A DNA stretch of 64,000 nucleotides, taken from NCBI RefSeq assembly GCF_040373385.1, contig NZ_JBDXXH010000006.1:1-64000 (forward strand). The letters run 5' to 3'. Under the pieces are notes generated by a model. That model saw nothing but the letters and a program-made list of their open reading frames with translations. It was not told the DNA's origin and searched no databases. The translations under genes were made by a program, and so were the position numbers. This DNA comes from Nitratidesulfovibrio sp. (GTDB taxonomy: Bacteria > Desulfobacterota > Desulfovibrionia > Desulfovibrionales > Desulfovibrionaceae). Shown here piece after piece: positions 47,494-55,931 of this stretch (its first letter is position 1; every line of letters begins with the position of its first letter).

Positions 47494-48696
47494 CTATTGG
47501 CCGCCCTCTCCTCCCGGGAGTGGCGCGGCGGCATCCCCAGTTCCCCCAATTCCCCCGTGCCCGCTCTCCGGCGACGGGCAATCGGCCGGGGCAGGGGCGC
47601 TGGGCGCCAGGATGTCGCGGTATTCCTCTCCGTACAGGGTCAGCATGACCATGGTGAAGCTGAGAATGAGCGGGCCGTAGATAATGCCCGCCATGCCGAA
47701 GGTCTTCAGCCCGCCCAGAATGGACAGAAAGATGTAGAACACCGAAGCCCCCGAACTGCCGCGCATGAAGTACGGCCGCAGGAAGGAGTCGGCCCCGGCC
47801 ACCACCAGCGAGCACCACAGCACCAGAAACACCGCGCCCTTCCACTGCCCCATCAGCAGCAGGTAGATGGATGCCGGTCCCCATACCAGCCCCGTGCCCA
47901 CCACCGGCACCAGCGAGGCAAACCCCATCACCGTGCCCCAGAACAGGCCGGGCATGCCCACGATGGCCATGCCAAGCCCACCCAGCACGCCCTGCACCAC
48001 GGCCACCAGCAGCCCGCCCACCAGCACGGCGCGGGCCACGCGGCGCAGACTCTGGATGATCAGGTCCTCCTGCTCCTCGCGCAGGGGGCACAGGTACTTC
48101 ACCCCGTCCACCATGCGCTTGCCGTCCTTCAGCATGAAGAACATCACCAGAAGCAGCAGCAGAAAGTGCAGGAAGAACAGCATGGTGTTTCCCAGCACGT
48201 ACGAGCCCCACTGGATCAGCGTCTGCCCTGCCGTGCGCGACAGTTGCAACAGGCTGGTCTGGAAGTCGATGTGGCCAAGGTCGATGAACGGCAGGTTCAC
48301 CCGCACCCATTGCAGCCACGGCTCCAGGTTCGATTCCGACATCAGCTCCGCCGGTCCGCCGCCGCTCAGCCACTTGTTGATGGCCGTCACCGTCTGCATG
48401 CCCTGGGGAATCAGCAGGGCCACGAACACGCACAACGGAATGACGATGCACACCACCAGCCCCGTCAGCACCAGCAACGCCGAAACGATGGAGCTGCCGC
48501 GCACCAGTCGCTTGCAGCGCAGGTACAGCGGATAGCAGATGGCAGAGAACACCGCCCCCAGAATAAGGGTATGCAGGAAGGATTCCACCAGTTGATAGGC
48601 CAGCCAGAGGGCCAGCAGCAGCAACAGGAAGAGGAAGTACGAGAACAGGTTGCGCGAGGCGGTGGTGCGATTTCCCTTGGCCGGTGTGGTATTCAT
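47494..48696 (-). CDS. AI-2E (PerM)-family transporter
   Basis: 400 aa, about 7-8 hydrophobic segments. NLFSYFLFLLLLLALWLAYQ, SAICYPLYLRCKRLVRG, GGLLVAVVQGVLGGLGMAIV, FWGTVMGFASLVPVVGTGLVW and LGGLKTFGMAGIIYGPLILSF match the AI-2E/UPF0118 family. Some members export autoinducer-2; others are sodium/proton antiporters, so the name does not fix the substrate. ATG at 48696 is chosen because the upstream codons are His/Pro-rich. The C-terminal 35 residues are Pro/Gly-rich. Confidence 0.9.
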   Translation of the reverse strand: MNTTPAKGNRTTASRNLFSYFLFLLLLLALWLAYQLVESFLHTLILGAVFSAICYPLYLRCKRLVRGSSIVSALLVLTGLVVCIVIPLCVFVALLIPQGMQTVTAINKWLSGGGPAELMSESNLEPWLQWVRVNLPFIDLGHIDFQTSLLQLSRTAGQTLIQWGSYVLGNTMLFFLHFLLLLLVMFFMLKDGKRMVDGVKYLCPLREEQEDLIIQSLRRVARAVLVGGLLVAVVQGVLGGLGMAIVGMPGLFWGTVMGFASLVPVVGTGLVWGPASIYLLLMGQWKGAVFLVLWCSLVVAGADSFLRPYFMRGSSGASVFYIFLSILGGLKTFGMAGIIYGPLILSFTMVMLTLYGEEYRDILAPSAPAPADCPSPESGHGGIGGTGDAAAPLPGGEGGQ

Positions 48697-48841
48697 GGAT
48701 GGATGCCCGTGGGTGGGATGATGCATGCGGTGCCGTGGCGGCGGCGCATCGGACAAGGTGGATGGAAACGCCCGTTGCGGCCCGCCCCCCGGCGGAGTTG
48801 GGCCTGATCCGAATTCGGCCTGTCTTTGCCTGAAACCGGCG

Positions 48842-49024
48842 CTACATGGCGCCAGCGGGCTTGCCAGCCAGCCCGCAATACCCCTCGTCGCCTTCGGCGT
48901 TGCGCTGGGGATGCTTGTAGCGCCACATCATGCACTGGGCACCGACGCAAAAACGCATCTTGTCGTCGCTGGTCTTCAGGAAGGGACAGTAGCGGAACTT
49001 GGCCTCGTTCTGCGGCATGAGCAT
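48842..49024 (-). CDS. Small Cys-rich hypothetical protein
   Basis: 60 aa, not recognised. Four Cys are spaced YCPFLK, RFCVGAQC and GYCGL, with several Met and charged residues between, which suggests a zinc or Fe-S site. The start at 49024 follows GGGAGG with 6-nt spacing, a strong sign that the gene is real; in-frame codons upstream are non-family-like. It stands alone between the AI-2E gene and a divergent small gene. Confidence 0.65.
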   Translation of the reverse strand: MLMPQNEAKFRYCPFLKTSDDKMRFCVGAQCMMWRYKHPQRNAEGDEGYCGLAGKPAGAM

Positions 49025-49353
49025 GGCAGCCTCCCTTTGGGCGCGGCCCGTTGTGGCCAGTCTGGCCCGTCCGATCTCCAACCTGTCCGGTTTGCCGGGG
49101 CTGCGAGCCTGACGGTACCGGTCAGACTGGCGGGCGTTGACGGTGCGCACGACCGGAAACAGGTTTGCCTGCCATGCGGGACTTCCGGGCCGTTTCCCTG
49201 TCCGCGCACAGGCCTGGCCGTTCTGCGACATGCCCGATGATACGCAAGACAGGTGCGGAATGCATCCGTTTTCACGGGCACCCCTGTGGAAAGCGCGCCA
49301 CCTGCCGATAGGAAGAATACGGGGTCATGTATCCCCCGGAAAGGAGGTGCGCC
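49025..49353. other. Divergent intergenic region between two small genes
   Basis: 329 bp with both genes pointing outward. It must hold both promoters. A palindrome around GGTACC (49115-49126, reading ACGGTACCGGT) is the only structure I see; no clear -35/-10 pair stands out. Confidence 0.4.
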
Positions 49354-49560
49354 ATGCGGATAGACCAGTTCACCGGTGGCGCGGAGGGCATCCTGAACGT
49401 GCTGGAGCAGACCCGCCTGATGCAACAGGATGGGCAGCAGCTTGCGACCGTTCAGGCAGATGCCATTCCCCGGCAGGAACGCCGGGACGCCGGACAGACG
49501 CAGACCGAGTCTCCCGTGGCCGTGCGCGGCCTTGGGGAGCACGTGGACGTCACCGTCTGA
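49354..49560 (+). CDS. Small hypothetical protein
   Basis: 68 aa, MRIDQFTGGAEGILNVLEQT at the N-terminus, then Gln/Arg-rich. A strong AAAGGAGG 7 nt before the ATG argues for real translation. No cysteine, signal peptide or membrane segment, and no family recognised. The gene is isolated, with no operon partner on its strand. Confidence 0.6.
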   Translation: MRIDQFTGGAEGILNVLEQTRLMQQDGQQLATVQADAIPRQERRDAGQTQTESPVAVRGLGEHVDVTV

Positions 49561-49761
49561 CGCGCGGGCGCCAATGGGCACCGGGGTGCGCCGTGGCGGA
49601 ATGGTTCCGTGGCGGCGCACCCGACCTTTTGCGGGGAGACAGCAAGACCGCGGCGGGCGCGGATGCCTGGGGGCACTCGCAGCACCCCGCAGCCGCAGGA
49701 CCGCTTCGCCCCCTTTCGGGTCGGTCGGCCAACGGGCGAACGGACAATCAGAAAACAGCCC

Positions 49762-51291
49762 CTACAAGAGCAGGCGCATCAGGTCGTCCAGCCCCGTGGC
49801 CGGGTCGAACGCCCCAAGGTCGTGCCCTTCCTGCACCCCGGGCAAACCAGGGGGCATGCCCTCTTCCGCCAGGTCCTGCGCGGCGGGCCGGCCCAGCACG
49901 GCCAGGCACATCCGGTCCATCAGACGCACCCGGCGGCGCGCCTCTCCGGCGTCCAGGGCCGGAGCGTGCACCCCTTGCAGCATCAGGATTTCCATGTTCA
50001 GGCGGCCCAGCCGCTCGGTGAATTCGTCCGCCTCGCGCGCGGCGCGGGACAACCGTTCGCGCCGGGCGGAAAGGGCCGCGTGCGCGCTCTTGCCGGGCGG
50101 CAGGTCGTGCAGCAGGTCCAGCCACAGGGCCAGCGCCTCGACATAGCCGGGGTCGGACGGGGGCATGCGCCGGATGAACCGCAATACCAGATCGGGGCGG
50201 GATTCGCGGGGCGAAGTCGTGGGGGATGCGGCGGCGCTGTCGGCGGGCATTTCGGCAAGGTCGAACCGGGCGTCGCGCAGGGCCAGGCGCACCGCGAGGG
50301 CCTGCGCCTCCGGCAGGTGACCCGACACGGCAACGGCCAGGGGCCGGGGGATCACCCGGTCCAGCCGCAGGCGGCGCACCAGCAGGGCCATGGCCCAAGG
50401 GGGCACGGGCAGATCGAGCCGGACGGGGCCGGACGTGCCGCCCCCGCCAGGCATGTCGGGCATGTCGGGCATGTCGGGCATGTCGGGCATGTCGGGCGCA
50501 GTGGGCGCATCCGGCCTGCGAGGGGTGTTTGAAAAAGAGGAAAGGTCTCCGGTAGCGCCGGAGACATCCGGAACATGCAGCACGGCAGTGGCGCCCTGCG
50601 GCAGCAAGGCCAGCACCGCATCCACGAGGCTGGCCGGTTGCGCAAGGGGGTCGGATGCGGGCCGCGCATCTTCGGCGGCCTCCGAGGCCAGCAGTCGTTC
50701 CACGGACAGGCGCAACGCGGCGTCCGGGTACAACAGGTACTCCAGCACGTCCTGAATGTCGGGGAGGTCGTGAGATTCCGGGGCGCCGGACGGGGCGGAG
50801 TCCTGCCCTTGCGGTCCGGCCTCCAGCAGCGGGGCCAGCCGCGCGGCGGCATCCACCGCAGGCAGGTTCGCAAGCCCCGCCATTCCCAGTTGGGCTTCCA
50901 GAAACGTGCGCGCCGGGCCATCCAGACGCACGCCAGTGGCCAGCCAGTGGAGGATGGCATCTGCCATGCGCCGGACACGCGGGTCCGGCTTCATACCAGC
51001 CCCGGCAGGCACGCCGGGGCCACGGGACAAGGCCGCAGCCGTTGTCACGGCCCGACAGGCGGCGCCGGACGGACAGGCGGAAGATGACGCGGCATCTTCC
51101 TCGACAGGATGCACCGGACGGGCCACGGTGGCCGCATGACCCGTCTGGGCCGCATGACCCGTCTGGGCCGCATGACCCGTCTGGGCCGTCTGGGGCGCAC
51201 GGGCCGCACGGGGCGCGGGGGTACAACTGGCAAGGCGCGCTCCGCGCTCCCCGCCGCGCACCGCCGCACCACCTGCGTGGCGGTCGGGCAT
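49762..51291 (-). CDS. Repeat-rich hypothetical protein coupled to mazG
   Basis: Up to 509 aa. The ATG at 51291 shares its A with the mazG stop (TGATG), the classic sign of coupling. The first 100 residues, however, are low-complexity with QTGHAA repeats, and an ATG at 50994 (MKPDPRVRRMADAILHWLAT, 410 aa) may be the true start. The folded part looks helical (DVLEYLLYPDAALRLSVERL, LVDAVLALLPQG), interrupted by PDM repeats at about residues 265-280. A C-terminal helical region (LHDLPPGKSAHAALSARRER) follows. No family recognised. Confidence 0.6.
   Translation of the reverse strand: MPDRHAGGAAVRGGERGARLASCTPAPRAARAPQTAQTGHAAQTGHAAQTGHAATVARPVHPVEEDAASSSACPSGAACRAVTTAAALSRGPGVPAGAGMKPDPRVRRMADAILHWLATGVRLDGPARTFLEAQLGMAGLANLPAVDAAARLAPLLEAGPQGQDSAPSGAPESHDLPDIQDVLEYLLYPDAALRLSVERLLASEAAEDARPASDPLAQPASLVDAVLALLPQGATAVLHVPDVSGATGDLSSFSNTPRRPDAPTAPDMPDMPDMPDMPDMPGGGGTSGPVRLDLPVPPWAMALLVRRLRLDRVIPRPLAVAVSGHLPEAQALAVRLALRDARFDLAEMPADSAAASPTTSPRESRPDLVLRFIRRMPPSDPGYVEALALWLDLLHDLPPGKSAHAALSARRERLSRAAREADEFTERLGRLNMEILMLQGVHAPALDAGEARRRVRLMDRMCLAVLGRPAAQDLAEEGMPPGLPGVQEGHDLGAFDPATGLDDLMRLLL
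50452..50496. repeat. 9-bp tandem repeat encoding PDM
   Basis: Five units of CATGTCGGG on the plus strand, translated on the minus strand as a run of PDM. It is in frame, so copy-number change preserves the reading frame. Confidence 0.9.
51134..51187. repeat. 18-bp tandem repeat in the 5' part of the hypothetical gene
   Basis: Three exact units of GCATGACCCGTCTGGGCC, encoding AAQTGH on the minus strand if translation starts at 51291, or untranslated if it starts at 50994. Confidence 0.9.
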
Positions 51292-52181
51292 CAGGCCTTT
51301 TCGGCGGCCTTCACCTCGTTCCACAGCGCGTCCTTTTCTTCAAAGGGAAGGTTGGGGAAGTCCAGCCCGCGCTCGCGAGCCAGCGCCTCCATGCCCTCGA
51401 AACGGCGCAGGAACTTCAGCGTGGCGTAGTCCAGCGCGGCGTTGGCCTTGATGCCCTTGCGGCGGCCAAGCTCCACGATGGTGAACAGAAAGTCGCCCAG
51501 TTCCTGCTCCTGGCGTTCCTTGTCGCCGCTGGCCGAGGCATCCAGCCATTCCAGCCATTCGGCCTCCACCTGCTGTTCCACGTCCTCGTCGCTTTCCCAG
51601 GTAAAGTCCACGCGGGCGGCCTTGGAGTGCAACCGGTACGCCTTGACCAGCGGGGGCAGCCCCTTGGGCAGGCTGTCGAACACGCCCCCCGGGGCATCGC
51701 CGGACGCACCTTCGGCGGATGCGGCCTTCCCGTCGCCATCAGCGGCATCGGCACCATCCTCGGCCATGGCCGCCGCCTTTTCCTCGCGCTTGATGCGCTC
51801 CCAGTTGCGCAGCAGTTCCTCGCGGCTGGCGCATTCGCCCTCGGCGAACACGTGCGGATGGCGGCGGATCATCTTGGCGGCGTTGCCCTCCACGGCATCG
51901 GACAGGGTGAACGCCCCCTTGTCGGCATACAGGCGCCCGATGAATGCCAGCAGGAACATCACGTCACCCAGTTCCTCGCGCACGTCGTGCACCTTGCCCG
52001 AACGGATGGCCTCCACCAGTTCGAAGCATTCCTCGATGACGTAGTCGGCCAGCGATTCCGGGGTCTGTTCACGGTCCCACGGGCAGCCCTCGGGGGCCAG
52101 CAGGCGGTCGATGACGTCGGTGATGGCCTGAAGGCCGTTGCCCGATGCGGAGGATTTGGGGGAAGCGGGTTCGGTGCTCAT
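51291..52181 (-). CDS. mazG: MazG nucleoside triphosphate pyrophosphohydrolase
   Basis: 296 aa, two MazG repeats. The first has CPWDREQTPESLADYVIEEC and ELGDVMFLLAFIGRL with the EExxE/ExxD metal motif (EECFEL, EELGD). The second is VEAEWLEWLD ... QEQELGDFLFTIVELGRR. Removes non-canonical or stress-related NTPs. A polar insert of about 50 residues (about 135-175) separates the repeats, longer than in E. coli (263 aa). Followed by the hypothetical gene with TGATG overlap. Confidence 0.94.
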   Translation of the reverse strand: MSTEPASPKSSASGNGLQAITDVIDRLLAPEGCPWDREQTPESLADYVIEECFELVEAIRSGKVHDVREELGDVMFLLAFIGRLYADKGAFTLSDAVEGNAAKMIRRHPHVFAEGECASREELLRNWERIKREEKAAAMAEDGADAADGDGKAASAEGASGDAPGGVFDSLPKGLPPLVKAYRLHSKAARVDFTWESDEDVEQQVEAEWLEWLDASASGDKERQEQELGDFLFTIVELGRRKGIKANAALDYATLKFLRRFEGMEALARERGLDFPNLPFEEKDALWNEVKAAEKA

Positions 52182-52259
52182 GGTCTGCGATCCATCGGAA
52201 GCCCGGCGTGCCGGGCGTTGCAGGTGATATTGGGGTGTTGCCCCGGCCAGGGCCGGCCA

Positions 52260-52736
52260 TCAGAAAAGTTGCTGCGGCAAAAACGTCTTCACGTAGCCGG
52301 TAACCATCGAAAGATACGGAATCACGCGGGAATCGCGCACGAAAGCGGCGTCGGGCAGAAAGTGCAGCAGCACGGCCAGCAGGATGGAGCAGATCAGCAG
52401 CCCCTTGGCCGCGCCCATGACCCCACCCGCCATGTGGTCGAGCCAGCCCGCGAAGGTGATGACCAGCAGCTTGCGGATGATGCGCGCCACGATGGCCACC
52501 ACCAGCAGCACGCCCAGGAACACGCCCGCGTAGGCGATGACGTTGACCCAGCCGGGGTCGCCCACAACCTTGGCCACATGCGGCGCGGCATCGCCATGGT
52601 GGCGGTTGGCCAAGATGAACCCGCCGATGACGCCCACCAGGCCCGCCACTTCTTCCACGAAGCCGCGAAACAGCCCGCGCAGCACGAACAACCCGACGAT
52701 GATCAGGAACGCTGCGTCCAGCATGTTGAAGTTCAT
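52260..52736 (-). CDS. CvpA-family inner-membrane protein
   Basis: 158 aa with four hydrophobic segments. MNFNMLDAAFLIIVGLFVLR, FRGFVEEVAGLVGVIGGFIL and AGWLDHMAGGVMGAAKGLLI match CvpA, first named for colicin V production and since linked to bile/envelope stress tolerance. AAGGA precedes the ATG at 52736. It is 78 nt upstream of mazG and likely co-transcribed with it. Confidence 0.88.
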   Translation of the reverse strand: MNFNMLDAAFLIIVGLFVLRGLFRGFVEEVAGLVGVIGGFILANRHHGDAAPHVAKVVGDPGWVNVIAYAGVFLGVLLVVAIVARIIRKLLVITFAGWLDHMAGGVMGAAKGLLICSILLAVLLHFLPDAAFVRDSRVIPYLSMVTGYVKTFLPQQLF

Positions 52737-53145
52737 TCGGTGTCCTTGGAACGAAAAGGGAGTGGTGTCCGCGCCCGACAGTAGCCGTGGGTGCTGTGGG
52801 GCCGTGGAGGCCGAGGAAGCCGAAGGGCTGGAGGGGCTTCGGATGTGCTCCGCCACTGGCCGGCCCTATGCCGGAGCAGACCTGCCGGGACAGGCCCGGA
52901 CAGGTCGGAACTGCCGGAACAGGCCGGAAACGAATCAGGGGCCGGAACAGGACCGTCGCAGGATACCGGCGATACCGCGACTGCACGCCTGCGACAAGCA
53001 TGCGAGACGCATCCGCAGCCTCTTGGTCCGGGCACGTACCTACCAGAACTCGCCCCGAAGGGGAAGCAACGCGCGGCAGACCAGGAGAAGGGGCAGTCGC
53101 ACCAGCGGTTCCGGGGCGGCGTGGGGGCAGTGCACGGCAACCCTG

Positions 53146-53175
53146 TTGCATGCGCCCGGTCATTTCCTGTACTAT
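53146..53175 (+). promoter_or_regulatory. Sigma-70 promoter for the HDOD operon
   Basis: TTGCAT (53146-53151), 18-nt spacer, TACTAT (53170-53175). It is the best promoter match in this 725-bp gap and points toward the HDOD gene. Confidence 0.55.
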
Positions 53176-53330
53176 GCATCGGGTCTGTATTGCCCTGACG
53201 CATTTGGCCTACCTGAACGACCTGCCTGACACGCCAAGCGCCCCTCGCCGGGCCGGGCGCGCATCCGGTCGTTCCGGCCGTCCCGATCCCCCCGGCTTTC
53301 TGGGGCATCACGGGGCATCCCGGCGTACGC

Positions 53331-53398
53331 CGGATCATGCCCGACCACGCCGGGTCGCACCGGATCACGCCGGGTCGCACCGGATCACGCCGGATTAC
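53331..53398 (+). repeat. 20-bp imperfect tandem repeat in the HDOD leader
   Basis: About three units of CCGGATCACGCCGGGTCGCA (53360-53379 is the clearest), the first and last diverged. Within the predicted 5' UTR. Confidence 0.75.
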
Positions 53399-53461
53399 CC
53401 CGAACCGGCACACAGGCGCGAGCCGTTTCGGGCACATGCCCGCAGCCCCGCACGGAGCCTC

Positions 53462-54688
53462 ATGACACGCATCAGCATCACAGACCTGAAGCCAGGCATG
53501 CGCGTGGCCGACGACATACGCGACGGCAACGGACGCCTGCTGTTCAAGTGTGGCGACGTGCTGTCGCCCGCGGGTCTGCGCATTCTCAAGATCTGGGGCG
53601 TCACCGAGGCCGCCGTCATCGGCGAAGAGGACAACGAAGGGGACATGCCGCCCACCGTGGCCGCCCGCTACGACGAGGCCATGGAACGCACCCGCGCCCA
53701 CTTCACCCTGCACGACCCGGCCAACCCGCACGTGGCCGCGCTGATGCGCCACTGCGCCATGCGCCTTGCCGCCTCGACCCCGCCGTGGCCCGCCCCCCCC
53801 GGCGAGGCCCCAACCCCCGTCCGGCCAGATCCGGCCCCGAGGCCAGTGACGCTGGAATCGGTACTGCGCGAAGACATGCGCTTCGGCACCCTGCCCAGCG
53901 TGTTCCACCGCCTGGTCGAGGTGGTCAACGACCCGCGCAGTTCCGCCGCCGACGCGGCAGAAATCATTTCCAAGGACACCGATCTTTCCGCGCGGCTGCT
54001 GCGCATCGCCAACAGCGCCTACTACGGGCTGCGGGCGCGCATCGAAACCATCACCCGCGCCGTATCCATCATCGGCACCAACCAGTTGGTCTCGCTGGCC
54101 ATGGGAGTCAGCGTGGTGACGGCCTTCCGGGGGGTGCCGCAGGACCTCGTGGACATGCGCGCCTTCTGGACGCATTCCATCGCCTGCGGCGTGGCCGCGC
54201 GCATCCTGGCCGGGCTGCACCGCATGAGCAACAGCGAACGGTTCTTCGTGGCCGGGCTGCTGCATGACCTTGGGCGGCTGGCCATCTACGGGCAACTGCC
54301 CGACCACGGGCGGCTGCTGCTGGCCGAGGCCCGGACACGCGGCACCACGGTTCGCTCGCTGGAGCGCGACATCGTCGGCTTCACCCATGACGAAATGGGC
54401 GGGGCCATCCTGCGGCAATGGAAGTGCCCGATATCGCTGGAGCGCAACGTACAGCGGCATCACACCCCCGAAAGCTCAAGCGGCAGCTGCGAACCGGCCA
54501 TCATGGCCGTGGCCGACCTTCTGGCCAACGCCCTGGGCTACGGCACCAGCGGCGAAGTGCTGGTGCCCCCCCTGTCCGACGACGGCTGGGCCGCCCTGGC
54601 CCTGCCCCCCGGCGCGGTGGTGCAGACGGCCAACCAGATGGAATATCAGGTGCTGGAAATCATCAGGTTCCTGGAAACGCATGACTAG
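53462..54688 (+). CDS. HDOD-domain signalling protein
   Basis: 408 aa. The N-terminal 60 residues resemble the small domain that precedes HD-GYP/HDOD modules (ITDLKPGMRVADDI, GRLLFKCGDVLSPAGLRIL). The HDOD domain (about 140-345) has FGTLPSVFHRLVEVVNDPRS, DTDLSARLLRIANSAYYG, LVSLAMGVSVVTAF and FFVAGLLHDLGRLAI. HDOD proteins are usually non-catalytic HD relatives that regulate motility or c-di-GMP signalling, although HDLGR is retained here. GGAG precedes the ATG. The last 8 nt overlap the next gene. Confidence 0.9.
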   Translation: MTRISITDLKPGMRVADDIRDGNGRLLFKCGDVLSPAGLRILKIWGVTEAAVIGEEDNEGDMPPTVAARYDEAMERTRAHFTLHDPANPHVAALMRHCAMRLAASTPPWPAPPGEAPTPVRPDPAPRPVTLESVLREDMRFGTLPSVFHRLVEVVNDPRSSAADAAEIISKDTDLSARLLRIANSAYYGLRARIETITRAVSIIGTNQLVSLAMGVSVVTAFRGVPQDLVDMRAFWTHSIACGVAARILAGLHRMSNSERFFVAGLLHDLGRLAIYGQLPDHGRLLLAEARTRGTTVRSLERDIVGFTHDEMGGAILRQWKCPISLERNVQRHHTPESSSGSCEPAIMAVADLLANALGYGTSGEVLVPPLSDDGWAALALPPGAVVQTANQMEYQVLEIIRFLETHD

Positions 54689-55592
54689 CAACGACCCCAC
54701 CTTCGGCAGCGCGGGCCTGCACGCCCGGCTGCGCCACCTGGAAGACCAGGCCCGGTTCACGCTCGACGTACTGGACATGGCCTTCAACCTCGGCGACTTC
54801 CAGACCTGCATCAACCGGCTGGAAGAACCCTCCGACCTGCTGGACGAGGCCGTGGCGCGCATCGGCGAACTGGTGCAGTTCTCGGTCACGGCGTTCTACC
54901 TGGTGGACGAGCACACCTCCGACTTCGTGCTGGGCCTGTGTCGCCCCAGCGAGGAAGGACCGGCCATCGAACGCGAGGTGGAACGGCTCATCGAGACCGG
55001 CGTGTTCGCCCTGGCCGTGCGCGAAAACCGGCCCATCACCGTGTATTCCTCCGACAACAGCCACCGCCTGGTGCTCAGCGTGCTGGCCACCACCTCGCGC
55101 GTGCGGGGCATGTTCATCGGGGCCATGCCGCGCACCGAAAAGAACCTTTCGGGCATCCTGCTTTCGCTGCTCTCGCTCATTCTCAAGCACTGCGCCAACG
55201 CCATCGAGAGCTTCGAGCTGTACCGCCTGCTGCGCGAACATGAACGCCGCCAACGCGAATTCATCGACACCCTGTCCGTCACGGTGTTCGAAACCGACCC
55301 GGCGGGCATCCTGCGCTCGCTGAACCGCGCCGCATCCGCCCAGTTCGGCATCGACCCGGCGGCCCTGCCGCCGTCGTCGGGGCTGCTGGACCTGCTGGCC
55401 CCGGACGAGCGCCCCCGCATGGCCGCCGCCATAGCCGCGGCACTGCGCGACGGCCAGCCCGCCTCGCTGGCCTGCACGGCCATGCACGCCTCGGGCGCCA
55501 CCTTTCCCGCCGTGCTGCACCTGGCCCCCTGCATGCACGAGGGACTGTGCACGGGCCTGCGCGGCGTGGTGGGCCGCCACCCGACGGAATAG
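54681..55592 (+). CDS. GAF-like/PAS sensor protein without output domain
   Basis: 303 aa. Residues about 20-190 look like a GAF-type sensor (NRLEEPSDLLDEAVARIGEL, VTAFYLVDEHTSDFVLGLCR, ILKHCANAIESFELYRLLRE). Residues about 200-295 are a PAS domain (RREFIDTLSVTVFETDPAGI-like segment, ALPPSSGLLDLLAPDERPRM). No kinase, GGDEF or HTH follows, so it probably acts through its neighbour, the HDOD protein, with which it overlaps by 8 nt. The GAF label is from secondary-structure-like pattern and is less certain than the PAS. Confidence 0.7.
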   Translation: MTSNDPTFGSAGLHARLRHLEDQARFTLDVLDMAFNLGDFQTCINRLEEPSDLLDEAVARIGELVQFSVTAFYLVDEHTSDFVLGLCRPSEEGPAIEREVERLIETGVFALAVRENRPITVYSSDNSHRLVLSVLATTSRVRGMFIGAMPRTEKNLSGILLSLLSLILKHCANAIESFELYRLLREHERRQREFIDTLSVTVFETDPAGILRSLNRAASAQFGIDPAALPPSSGLLDLLAPDERPRMAAAIAAALRDGQPASLACTAMHASGATFPAVLHLAPCMHEGLCTGLRGVVGRHPTE

Positions 55593-55931
55593 CATTCCGC
55601 GCGCCAGGGCGGGCGGCCCGCACCAGCCATGCGGCAGCGTGCTGCGCGGGCAGTCCGCATGCTCCGCTTGACCCAGGCGATGCTGGCGCGCAGCGCAGCA
55701 AAACGCGGTGCGGCCCTGCCGTCACGTGCCGCATTCCAGACGGTGTCCCGCCCCCTTGCGGTGGTCACCGCCGCCTGCTAGTGTTCGCTTACCCGATACG
55801 TGTCGCGCCATGACACGTCGGCAAACATCGGAACCAGCCCCGCGCCCGCACCGGACCATCCCCGCCCGGCCCAACCCGCCACGCAACCCATCCGGCCCGC
55901 GTACGGCCACGCCGTTCTTTCGGAACATGCC
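55593..55931. other. Intergenic region upstream of the HD-GYP response regulator
   Basis: 339 bp, no gene seen. TTGCGG (about 55755) and TAGTGT 17 nt later are a weak sigma-70-like pair, about 150 nt before the start codon. No terminator is visible after the PAS gene, so read-through is possible. Confidence 0.35.

Larger units (their letters stand above)
52737..53461. other. Long non-coding region upstream of the HDOD gene
   Basis: 725 bp between divergent cvpA and HDOD genes. Reading frames across it are Arg/Pro-rich and not protein-like. It contains a good sigma-70 promoter at 53146 and 20-bp repeats at 53331-53398, so the HDOD transcript would have a leader of about 280 nt. I looked for a c-di-GMP riboswitch and could not find its conserved boxes. 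Confidence 0.5.

Noticed and set aside
48320..48345. tRNA T-arm-like GGTTCGATTCC
   Set aside because: It lies inside the AI-2E transporter coding sequence, and no cloverleaf can be drawn around it.
52737..53461. c-di-GMP (GEMM) riboswitch in the HDOD leader
   Set aside because: The conserved GEMM core sequences could not be found on either strand.
52787..53461. N-terminal extension of the HDOD protein
   Set aside because: The in-frame codons upstream of 53462 give Arg/Pro-rich sequence containing DNA repeats and a promoter; the ATG at 53462 has a ribosome binding site and begins the conserved domain.
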